DNA of 5,808 bases from Rhodospirillales bacterium (lineage in GTDB: Bacteria; Pseudomonadota; Alphaproteobacteria; Rhodospirillales; JAPHTL01): the NCBI GenBank assembly GCA_026193355.1, contig JAPHTL010000064.1:1-5808 (forward strand). Direction: 5' to 3'. A program made the translations under genes and the position numbers. Below the pieces are notes generated by a model that saw only the letters and a program-made list of their open reading frames with translations, ran no database searches and had not been told where the DNA came from. This document shows positions 1 to 5,423 of the stretch, piece by piece. The first letter of the stretch is position 1; every line of letters starts with the position of its first letter.

Positions 1-621
1 AAGATCATCAAGGCGCGCCCGCGTGTCCGCCTCGTCCACAGGCTGGTGTCCGGGTGCGGGCTTGGGGGCCTGTTCCTCCCATTCGGGAAGGCGGTGCCAC
101 ACCCGCAGGCCATGCAGAAGGTTGCGCGAATGGGGCGCTTCGCCGCCGCCGATGGCTTTCAGGACGGAACCGCCCCACGGCCAGCTCGCCTGCGCCATGG
201 CCCAGGCGACGGCATGCAGGTCACGGCCCAGATGCAGGGGGTCGGCATTGGCCAGATCGCGCAACAAGGCCCCGGTGATGGCGTAAAGGGCGGCGGCTTC
301 GTCCTCCGCCGTTTCAGGGATTGCAAGCCCAAGCGCGGCGCTCAGCCCCCGTGGCGTGGGTACGCAGAAGCGCGCCGGATGGACGAAGGCGAAAAGCTCC
401 AGCACATCGAGGGCGGGGAAATACCCGGCCTTCAACCGCCGCCGCGTGGCGGCCCCATGGCACAAAAGCGGTGGCGGCGCGTGGCGCAGGCGCTTCTTCG
501 CCTCGTCAAAGCCGAGGATTTCAACCTCGCCCTCGGGGTTTATCCATGCCGCCGAACGCAGGCCGACCACCAGCGCGGTGGGCCGGGATTCGTTCGCGGG
601 GGGGGAGGGCGGTTCGCTCAT
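1..621 (-). CDS. ATP-dependent DNA helicase, DinG/Rad3 (XPD-like) family, N-terminal part, runs off left edge
   Basis: This is the first 207 codons of a gene that continues beyond base 1, read from ATG at 621-619 with no stop. The protein begins MSEPPSPPANES and continues with a stretch around residues 15-75 containing ALVVGLRSAAW, LLCHGAATRRRL and FPALDVLELFAFVHP. It then reads RFCVPTPRGLSAALGL and, near residues 176-195, LLHGLRVWHRLPEWEEQAP. This matches my recollection of the conserved N-terminal extension of long (about 900-aa) alphaproteobacterial DinG-like helicases, which precedes the Walker A motif. The helicase motifs and any Fe-S cysteines lie outside the window, so the call rests on the N-terminus alone. 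Such enzymes unwind DNA 5'-3' in repair and replication-conflict resolution. An in-frame TGA at 663-661 with no other start codon makes ATG 621 the most upstream start. It has no Shine-Dalgarno sequence. Codons 5-8 lie in a C-rich tract with eight consecutive C. Confidence 0.72.
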   Translation of the reverse strand, partial: MSEPPSPPANESRPTALVVGLRSAAWINPEGEVEILGFDEAKKRLRHAPPPLLCHGAATRRRLKAGYFPALDVLELFAFVHPARFCVPTPRGLSAALGLAIPETAEDEAAALYAITGALLRDLANADPLHLGRDLHAVAWAMAQASWPWGGSVLKAIGGGEAPHSRNLLHGLRVWHRLPEWEEQAPKPAPGHQPVDEADTRARLDDL

Positions 622-628
622 GGAAGGG

Positions 629-658
629 AGTATACTGATGCCGTCTGATTCTCGCCAA
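629..658 (-). promoter_or_regulatory. Candidate sigma-70-type promoter of the helicase gene, possibly leaderless
   Basis: On the minus strand a TTGGCG box (658-653) lies 18 bp upstream of TATACT (634-629). Initiation about 7 nt beyond the -10 would fall at or within a few bases of the helicase ATG at 621. That fits the lack of any Shine-Dalgarno sequence before this ATG and suggests a leaderless or nearly leaderless mRNA. The -10 is embedded in a perfect 8-bp palindrome, AGTATACT (629-636), so it also reads as TATACT on the plus strand, where I see no convincing -35. This is a prediction from motif spacing only. Confidence 0.4.
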
Positions 659-762
659 CCTCATGGGCCATTCACTGAGTGGAAAGAAGCCCTTAATCTT
701 TATGCAGGTATAACTGGAATAATGACATTCAGCGGGCCGGTCGAGTCCGTGTCGTGTGGGGT

Positions 763-1995
763 ATGGGAAAAGCTTTTCCGAGGGTCAAGGTTCCGGCCAA
801 GGCCGGGCGCAAGGGGTGGGAGGTGCCGGACGGTCTGTGGCGCCGGTTCGAGCGTGTGCGCGAGGCGCGCCTGAAAAGCGTCCTTGAATCCCATGTCCTG
901 CCGCAGTTGCAGCGGATTGAGGCCCTGATCAAGGGCGTTTACCCGAAATGGCCGAATGTGCTGTCGGGCAAGACGATTGAGCAGATCGAGGCCGACCCCG
1001 CCACCATCGAAATCGCCGTCATGCTGTTCGATCTGGCCGTCGATACCGGCGTCTTGCGGTTTGAGCGCGATCCCGGCGCCTGCGGGATAAGGGTGCGTCA
1101 GGTCCGTGGCCGCTACCTTGCCATCGCCGCGCGCGCCATCCTCACGAAAGCGGGCCACAAGGTCGAGCGCATGGAACGCTACATTCGCGCCGAGGATATC
1201 ACCGAGGTCGACCAACTGAACGGCCTGCGCGCCATCGTACAGTTCGACCCGGCAACCGTGGAGGAACTGTCCAAGGGGTTCGGTGGAAACCTTCGTCCCC
1301 TGCTGGAAAAGGATGCCGCCTTTCTGGATGCGCTGAAATCCATCGATGCGCCGATCTTTCTGGCCGCCCTGCGCCATGCGGCGGGGGAGCATTTCAAGCG
1401 TATCCTCGATTGGGATGCAAAAACCCTGAGGGCCGCCGGTACGCACCTTGTCCATTCCGACAAGATCATGGGGTTGGGTTTTTCCATCTTCTCCATCACC
1501 GATCCGGGCGTGTTCAAGGCGATCGCCGCCTGGCCCATGCGCGAAGCCATGGTCAAGGACGACGGCGGGCATGAGCGCAAGAAAACCATCACCCGCATTG
1601 CCGAAATCAAGAAACTGCTGGGCGTCGCAGAGTTCGACAAGATCCTGCAGGGCGATCCGGCGATGGTCGCCAAGGTCGGTTCCATGAGCGATGAGGAAAT
1701 CGAAAAGCTGACCTTCTATATGCCCTATCTGATCCCGCCCGCGTTGAAGGCGCTGGAGCCCCTGTCGTTCGCCCATCAGGTCGGCGTGCTCGACGGCCTG
1801 TGGGACAAGCTGGGCCGGGCGTACTTCCAGGAATCCCTGCGCAAGGGAAAGAAGGAAGCGATCCAGACGCTTCATTGTCTGGTCGGCGAGATCAATGATC
1901 TGGTCGAGCGCAACTCCGCGCCCAAGGACATGCGCAAGATGTTTGCGGGTGAATTCTTCGATCACTGCATGATCGAATTCCTGCGCCGCGCCTGA
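763..1995 (+). CDS. Hypothetical protein, 410 aa, soluble and mainly helical, function unknown
   Basis: I do not recognise this family. The reading frame is open for 410 codons with typical GC-rich alphaproteobacterial codon use, and the protein composition looks natural. The N-terminus is basic (about residues 2-19, many Lys/Arg). The rest is rich in amphipathic helical segments such as residues 25-60, 272-295 and 355-384. No signal peptide, membrane segment, Walker motif or metal-binding cysteine pattern is visible; there are only three cysteines (about 107, 372 and 402). A conserved-looking stretch, HSDKIMGLGFSIFSITDPGVF, spans about residues 231-251. ATG 763 was chosen; GTG 754 in the same frame would add three residues, and an in-frame TAA at 694-696 bars further extension. 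Neither start has a good Shine-Dalgarno sequence. The gene is divergent from the helicase and sits 100 bp before lysS, apparently with its own transcription unit. The long opposite-strand frame across it reads like a shadow. Confidence 0.75.
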   Translation: MGKAFPRVKVPAKAGRKGWEVPDGLWRRFERVREARLKSVLESHVLPQLQRIEALIKGVYPKWPNVLSGKTIEQIEADPATIEIAVMLFDLAVDTGVLRFERDPGACGIRVRQVRGRYLAIAARAILTKAGHKVERMERYIRAEDITEVDQLNGLRAIVQFDPATVEELSKGFGGNLRPLLEKDAAFLDALKSIDAPIFLAALRHAAGEHFKRILDWDAKTLRAAGTHLVHSDKIMGLGFSIFSITDPGVFKAIAAWPMREAMVKDDGGHERKKTITRIAEIKKLLGVAEFDKILQGDPAMVAKVGSMSDEEIEKLTFYMPYLIPPALKALEPLSFAHQVGVLDGLWDKLGRAYFQESLRKGKKEAIQTLHCLVGEINDLVERNSAPKDMRKMFAGEFFDHCMIEFLRRA

Positions 1996-2007
1996 ACGGT
2001 TTTCGTT

Positions 2008-2041
2008 CGCCGCCTGCGCAGCGTTGTTGACGCGGGCGGCG
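2008..2041 (+). terminator. GC-rich hairpin after the hypothetical gene, weak terminator candidate
   Basis: CGCCGCCTGCG (2008-2018) can pair with CGCGGGCGGCG (2031-2041), giving an 11-bp stem with one G-T wobble and a 12-nt loop. It starts 13 bp after the stop of the upstream gene. What follows (GCGCCCTCTT from 2041) is pyrimidine-rich but has no true T-run, so intrinsic termination would be inefficient. The -35 of the predicted lysS promoter straddles the loop and right arm. A role in separating the two transcripts is inference. Confidence 0.35.
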
Positions 2042-2055
2042 CGCCCTCTTAGGTT
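2027..2055 (+). promoter_or_regulatory. Predicted lysS promoter (TTGACG-N17-TAGGTT)
   Basis: TTGACG (2027-2032) matches the sigma-70 -35 consensus at five of six positions. It is followed after exactly 17 bp by TAGGTT (2050-2055), a weaker -10 of a type common in GC-rich alphaproteobacteria. Transcription would start near 2062, leaving a 5' leader of about 34 nt before the lysS ATG. Two out-of-frame ATGs (2070 and 2077) lie in this leader. No riboswitch or T-box-like structure fits in so short a leader. Confidence 0.55.
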
Positions 2056-2095
2056 CCAGCACTTCCGCAATGCAACATGACCGGACGCTACGCCC

Positions 2096-3679
2096 ATGTC
2101 CCAGGAACGCGAATTCGCGCTTCATTCCAACGCCTGGCCCTTCGTCGAGGCCCGCGAGATCCTCAAGCGCATCGGTGGCAAGACGCCGGAAAAGGGATAC
2201 GTGCTGTTCGAAACCGGCTATGGCCCCTCTGGCCTGCCGCATATCGGCACCTTTGGCGAGGTGGCGCGCACCACCATGGTCCGCCATGCGTTCCAGACGT
2301 TGTCCGACGTGCCGACCAGGCTGGTCGCCTTCTCCGACGACATGGACGGCCTGCGCAAGGTGCCCGACAACGTCCCCAACAAGGACATGGTGTCGCAGCA
2401 TCTGGGCAAGCCGCTGACGTCCGTGCCCGATCCCTTCGGCACGCACGACAGCTTCGGCGCGCACAACAACGCGCGGCTTCAGGCCTTCCTCGACGCGTTC
2501 GGCTTCGAATACGAATTCCGCAGCGCCACCGAATGCTACAAGCGCGGCGATTTCGACGCGACGCTGCTGCGCGTGCTGGAACGCTTCGACGCGGTGATCA
2601 ACGTCATCCTGCCGACCCTCGGCCCGGAACGCCGCGCCACCTACAGCCCCTTCCTGCCCCTCTGCCCGAAGACGGGCGTCGTGCTGCAGGTCCCGGTGAT
2701 CGAGCGCAAGCTTGACGCGGGAACCATCGTCTACGCCGACGAGGACGGAAAGAAGGTCGAGGTCCCCGTTACCGGTGGAAACTGCAAATTGCAATGGAAG
2801 GCCGACTGGGCCATGCGCTGGACGGCGCTGGACGTCGATTACGAAATGTCGGGCAAGGACCTGATCGATTCGGTGCGCCTGTCGGGCAAGATCTGTCGCA
2901 TCCTCGGCGGCAATCCGCCGGTCGGCTATACCTACGAGCTGTTCCTCGACGAGAACGGCGAGAAGATTTCCAAATCCCGCGGCAACGGCCTGACCATCGA
3001 GGAATGGCTGGAATACGCGCCGCCCGAAAGCCTGGCCCTGTTCATGTACGGCAAGCCGAAGACGGCCAAGCGGCTGTACTTCGACGTCATCCCGCGCAAC
3101 GTGGACGATTACCTGTCCCACCTGGCCGCCTTTCCCGGGCAGGAAGACGCGAAGAAAATCGACAACCCCGCCTGGCACATCCATTCAGGGCTCCCGCCCG
3201 CGGCGGAGGACGGGCTGAGCTTCAACATCCTGCTCAACCTCGCCAGCGTCTGCCATTCCGAGGACAAGGCTGTGCTGTGGCATTTCATCAGCCGCTATCG
3301 CCCCGGCCTGACGCCCGAAAGCGCGCCGTTCATCGACCGGCTCGTCGGTTACGCCATCGCGTATTACCGCGATTTCGTGAAGCCGCAAAAACAGTTCCGC
3401 GCCCCCACCGACGCCGAACGCGCCGCGATGGAGGAACTGGTGAGTGGCCTGCGCGCCATGGACAAGGCGGCCACGGCCGAGGATATCCAGAACAAGGTCT
3501 ACGAGATCGGCAAGGCGCACGGGTTCGAAAACCTGCGCGACTGGTTCAGGGCGCTTTACGAGGTGCTGCTGGGCCAGAGCCAGGGGCCGCGCATGGGGTC
3601 GTTCTTTGCGCTTTACGGCCTTGATGAATCGGTGGCCCTGATCGACAAGGCGCTGGCCAGCGAAGACCTGAGCGGCTGA
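2096..3679 (+). CDS. lysS: Lysine--tRNA ligase, class I (LysRS1)
   Basis: The 527-aa protein charges tRNA-Lys with lysine (ATP-dependent, cytosolic, EC 6.1.1.6). It is the class I (archaeal-type) enzyme, unrelated in fold to the class II LysRS of E. coli. The Rossmann-fold signature is clear: GPSGLPHIGTFGE at about residues 43-55 carries the HIGH-like motif (H49-I50-G51-T52), and KISKS at 290-294 is the KMSKS-loop lysine motif. DVDYEMSGKDLID (about 246-258) is also characteristic of class I LysRS. The C-terminal third (about 370-520) is the helical anticodon-binding region. The length is normal for the family and all motifs are intact. The start is ATG 2096; an in-frame TGA at 2078-2080 excludes upstream starts, and no clear Shine-Dalgarno is present. 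The gene has its own predicted promoter. Its stop lies 3 bp from the stop of the convergent aminotransferase. Class I LysRS is frequent in alphaproteobacteria, so this is probably the organism's main enzyme, not a duplicate; the window cannot show whether a class II copy exists. Confidence 0.97.
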   Translation: MSQEREFALHSNAWPFVEAREILKRIGGKTPEKGYVLFETGYGPSGLPHIGTFGEVARTTMVRHAFQTLSDVPTRLVAFSDDMDGLRKVPDNVPNKDMVSQHLGKPLTSVPDPFGTHDSFGAHNNARLQAFLDAFGFEYEFRSATECYKRGDFDATLLRVLERFDAVINVILPTLGPERRATYSPFLPLCPKTGVVLQVPVIERKLDAGTIVYADEDGKKVEVPVTGGNCKLQWKADWAMRWTALDVDYEMSGKDLIDSVRLSGKICRILGGNPPVGYTYELFLDENGEKISKSRGNGLTIEEWLEYAPPESLALFMYGKPKTAKRLYFDVIPRNVDDYLSHLAAFPGQEDAKKIDNPAWHIHSGLPPAAEDGLSFNILLNLASVCHSEDKAVLWHFISRYRPGLTPESAPFIDRLVGYAIAYYRDFVKPQKQFRAPTDAERAAMEELVSGLRAMDKAATAEDIQNKVYEIGKAHGFENLRDWFRALYEVLLGQSQGPRMGSFFALYGLDESVALIDKALASEDLSG

Positions 3680-3682
3680 TCC

Positions 3683-4543
3683 CTAGCGCCCGCTTCTGTC
3701 CGCGAAGTCCCAGTAAAGGTCGCGGGCCAGTTGGCACACCGGGCCGGGGGCGAAATTGCGATCCTCGAACCGGGTGCAGGGGTGCACCTTGGCGTAGTTG
3801 CCGGTGGCGAACAGCTCATCGGCTTCCAGCAACTCGCGCCAGTCGATGGCCCGTTCCACCACTTCCTGACCGGTGTTGCGCAACAGGGTGATGACGCGCT
3901 GGCGCGTGATGCCGTTCAGGAACGTTCCGTTGATGGCCGGCGTGTGCGTCACGCCGTCCTTGACGATGAACAGGTTGGTATAGGCGAATTCGGCCACGTT
4001 GCCCGCCGGGTCGAGAACCGCCGCGGTGTCAAAGCCGCTGTTGTTCGCCTCGCGCCCGATGCGCGCCACGTTGGGATAAAGGCACGACGCCTTGGCCTCG
4101 GTCGGGGCCATGTCGCGGGCCGGACGGCGAAAGCTGGAAAGGCAGGCGGTGAACCCGTCGGCCAGCGGCAGCGGGCTTTCATGAACCGACAGGACAAAGC
4201 GCGTGCTGTCCGGGTCGGGCATGACGAAGCCGTCTTCGGCATAGAACATGGGGCAGATATAAAGCTCGGCATCGGCGGGAAAGCGCGAAATGCCGTCCCA
4301 GGCCAGTTCCTCGATCTCCGGCCCCGTGATGTGCGGTTCAAGGCCAAGGATGCGGGCCGAGGCCACGGCCCGCGCGCAGTGCCGGTCCAGGTCGGGAACC
4401 ATGCGCCGGATGGATCGCGCCCCGTCGAAAACGACGGAGGCCAGCCACATGCCGTGATCGCGCGGGGCCAGCACCTTGGGGCTGCCCCGGTGCCAGACGC
4501 CGTCCACATAGGTCAGTGTATTCTTGGCGTTCGCCGTTCCCAT
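3683..4543 (-). CDS. Branched-chain amino acid aminotransferase-like protein (PLP fold type IV)
   Basis: The 286-aa protein belongs to the class IV aminotransferases (BCAT, D-amino acid aminotransferase and aminodeoxychorismate lyase superfamily). These PLP enzymes move an amino group between an amino acid and a 2-oxoacid, typically 2-oxoglutarate with Leu, Ile or Val. Visible landmarks are the N-terminal TYVDGVWHRG (about 11-20), the SVVFDGARS segment (about 36-44), and EAKASCLYPN with the expected PLP-binding lysine K151. VAEFAYTNLF follows with E185 as the cofactor-ring glutamate, then FLNGITRQRV (about 208-217) and LFATGNYAKVHP (about 244-255). The length is normal. ATG 4543 was chosen because GGGAGAGG lies 5-8 nt upstream; a TTG at 4594 in the same frame lacks such support. 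The exact substrate is uncertain: the protein resembles a short alphaproteobacterial IlvE-like subgroup, not the canonical IlvE, so it may be a paralogue. It is convergent with lysS and lies 111 bp downstream of the S24 regulator on the same strand. Confidence 0.9.
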   Translation of the reverse strand: MGTANAKNTLTYVDGVWHRGSPKVLAPRDHGMWLASVVFDGARSIRRMVPDLDRHCARAVASARILGLEPHITGPEIEELAWDGISRFPADAELYICPMFYAEDGFVMPDPDSTRFVLSVHESPLPLADGFTACLSSFRRPARDMAPTEAKASCLYPNVARIGREANNSGFDTAAVLDPAGNVAEFAYTNLFIVKDGVTHTPAINGTFLNGITRQRVITLLRNTGQEVVERAIDWRELLEADELFATGNYAKVHPCTRFEDRNFAPGPVCQLARDLYWDFADRSGR

Positions 4544-4565
4544 GGCCGCCTCTCCCGTCCCAGGT

Positions 4566-4594
4566 TTTATCGTTTTGGCGGTTTTTGCCCTCAA
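4566..4594 (-). promoter_or_regulatory. Candidate promoter of the aminotransferase gene
   Basis: On the minus strand TTGAGG (4594-4589) is followed after 17 bp by GATAAA (4571-4566), each matching four of six consensus bases. Transcription would start about 15 nt before the ATG at 4543, just upstream of its Shine-Dalgarno. The rest of the 111-bp gap (4544-4654) holds a T7 run on the minus strand (4621-4615) next to the palindrome AACCGGTT (4620-4627). There is no stable hairpin before the T-run, so read-through from the upstream regulator gene remains possible. Confidence 0.4.
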
Positions 4595-4654
4595 GCAATG
4601 TGAAGCTTAGACCTAAAAAAACCGGTTGGGCAATGTCGGGGGTGTGAAATCGCG

Positions 4655-5281
4655 CTACTGGCTGGCCCAGACGATGCGCGCGATCCAGTCCACTTCGGCC
4701 AGCGGAATGGTGATGTCATCGTGCCCCGCGTTGACCGATTCAAGCACGACGGAGGACGCCGTGCGCCGCTTCAGCGTCTTGGCCAGCACCTCGCCCGATT
4801 GCGTACGCACGACCACGCGATCGCCGCGCCGCAGGCTGGATGCGGGGGAAACAATGACCGTATCCCCGTCGCGATAGATGGGCTCCATGCTGTCGCCGGT
4901 GATCTCCAGCGCATAGGCGTGCGGATCGCCCACGTCGGGAAAGGGGATGGCGTCCCACCCCGCGCCGGTGGGATAGCCCGCATCGTCGAAATGCCCGCCC
5001 TTGCCCGCACGCGCGAACCCGATGACGGGGATGTTGCGCACCGTGCCGCCCTCGCCATCGATGAAGGTCAGGAACTCGGCCATCGTCGCGCCGGTGGCGT
5101 CGAGGATCTTGGCGATGCTTTCGGTGCTGGGCCAGCGTTGCTTGCCCTCGCGCGTGTTGCGTTTGGATTTGTTGAAGGTGGTGGGGTCCAGACCCGCGCG
5201 CCGCGCCAGCCCCGACGGCGACATGCCGTGGGCCTCGGCCAGCCTGTCGATGGCGCGCCATACGTCCCTGTGCTTGAGCAT
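4655..5281 (-). CDS. HTH transcriptional repressor with LexA-like self-cleaving S24 peptidase domain
   Basis: The 208-aa protein is a two-domain repressor of the LexA/phage CI type. Residues about 3-72 form the DNA-binding part: a helix-turn-helix in SPSGLARRAGLDPTTFNKSK (21-40), then WPSTESIAKILDATGATMAEF. The C-terminal half is the S24 autoprotease: the nucleophile is S131 in GDSMEP and the general base is K168 in EVLAKTLKR. The 37-residue spacing equals that of E. coli LexA (S119/K156). A92-G93 in VIGFARAGKGG occupies the place of the Ala-Gly cleavage bond. All parts needed for RecA-stimulated self-cleavage are therefore present. The HTH is not that of LexA, so this is probably a separate regulator. 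ATG 5281 is preceded by GGGAGG with an 11-nt gap; an upstream in-frame start near 5350 would lie inside the promoter. It is divergent from the 5424 gene and likely autoregulated through the 5319-5336 palindrome. Confidence 0.9.
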   Translation of the reverse strand: MLKHRDVWRAIDRLAEAHGMSPSGLARRAGLDPTTFNKSKRNTREGKQRWPSTESIAKILDATGATMAEFLTFIDGEGGTVRNIPVIGFARAGKGGHFDDAGYPTGAGWDAIPFPDVGDPHAYALEITGDSMEPIYRDGDTVIVSPASSLRRGDRVVVRTQSGEVLAKTLKRRTASSVVLESVNAGHDDITIPLAEVDWIARIVWASQ

Positions 5282-5318
5282 GGGGCGATTGTCCTCCCAT
5301 CCCGATAGGATTGCATTA

Positions 5319-5336
5319 GGAATATATACATATTCC
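5319..5336. promoter_or_regulatory. 18-bp inverted repeat, putative operator of the S24 repressor
   Basis: GGAATAT (5319-5325), spacer ATAC, ATATTCC (5330-5336): the two 7-bp arms are perfectly complementary. It covers the repressor's own predicted -10 and ends 2 bp before the TTGACA of the divergent promoter. This is the expected place for a dimeric repressor that shuts off its own gene and could also affect the opposite one. It is too AT-rich and too lacking in a following T-run to look like a terminator. The assignment to this particular regulator is inference from position. Confidence 0.6.
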
Positions 5337-5349
5337 CCTTGACAGTCCA
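5321..5349 (-). promoter_or_regulatory. Predicted promoter of the S24 repressor gene
   Basis: On the minus strand TGGACT (5349-5344) lies 17 bp upstream of TATATT (5326-5321). Transcription would begin near 5314, giving a leader of about 33 nt that contains the GGGAGG ribosome-binding site. Its -10 is inside the left arm and spacer of the 5319-5336 inverted repeat, and its -35 shares base 5344 with the -35 of the opposite promoter. Confidence 0.5.
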
Positions 5350-5365
5350 CCGTCCCCCATATTAT
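5339..5365 (+). promoter_or_regulatory. Predicted promoter of the 5424 operon
   Basis: A perfect TTGACA -35 (5339-5344) is followed by TATTAT (5360-5365), a five-of-six -10. The spacer is 15 bp, shorter than ideal; TATCAG at 5363-5368 is an alternative -10 with an 18-bp spacer. Transcription would start around 5372-5376, inside the SOS-box motif, leaving a leader of about 50 nt before ATG 5424. Confidence 0.5.
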
Positions 5366-5369
5366 CAGT

Positions 5370-5384
5370 GTTCACGCTTTGTTC
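5370..5384 (+). promoter_or_regulatory. Alphaproteobacterial SOS (LexA) box, GTTC-N7-GTTC
   Basis: GTTCacgctttGTTC is an exact match to the direct-repeat LexA box described for alphaproteobacteria such as Rhodobacter, Caulobacter and rhizobia. By eye it is the only exact instance on either strand of this window. It begins 5 bp after the predicted -10 and covers the predicted transcription start of the 5424 operon, where LexA binding would block initiation. It is about 20 bp beyond the -35 of the opposite promoter, so its effect on the S24 gene is less certain. Confidence 0.6.
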
Positions 5385-5423
5385 CAATACCCGGTAACAA
5401 ACACCAATGACGGAGGTCCAACG

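Noticed and set aside
46..648. 200-codon plus-strand frame opposite the helicase N-terminus
   Set aside because: Its composition is that of a shadow frame, while the minus-strand translation matches a recognisable helicase N-terminal region.
640..790. Idea that the frame through 640-790 is a frameshifted N-terminal extension of the 410-aa protein
   Set aside because: The stretch is AT-rich with codon use unlike the gene, and an in-frame stop at 694-696 precedes the chosen start. It looks like ordinary divergent intergenic DNA.
700..2097. 465-codon open frame on the minus strand opposite the 410-aa gene
   Set aside because: It is a mirror frame of a GC-biased gene. Its protein is repetitive in H, Q, D and G, as such shadows are, it has no RBS, and it would overlap the lysS start. 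The plus-strand frame has the natural codon pattern.
1892..3184. 430-codon open frame on the minus strand opposite lysS
   Set aside because: The plus strand is an unambiguous class I LysRS with all motifs; the opposite frame is a composition artefact.
3916..3929. GTTC-N6-GTTC, resembling an SOS box
   Set aside because: The spacing is six, not seven, and it lies inside the aminotransferase coding region, away from any promoter.
3731..4603. 290-codon plus-strand frame opposite the aminotransferase
   Set aside because: The minus strand carries the complete PLP aminotransferase with catalytic lysine and glutamate; the plus frame resembles no protein.
4615..4627. T7 run with AACCGGTT on the minus strand as a terminator for the S24 gene
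   Set aside because: AACCGGTT cannot form a hairpin with a loop, and no stable stem precedes the T-run, so intrinsic termination is not supported.
4655..5281. Calling the S24 protein LexA itself
   Set aside because: The N-terminal domain is not the LexA winged helix, and its putative operator is an AT-rich palindrome, not GTTC-N7-GTTC.
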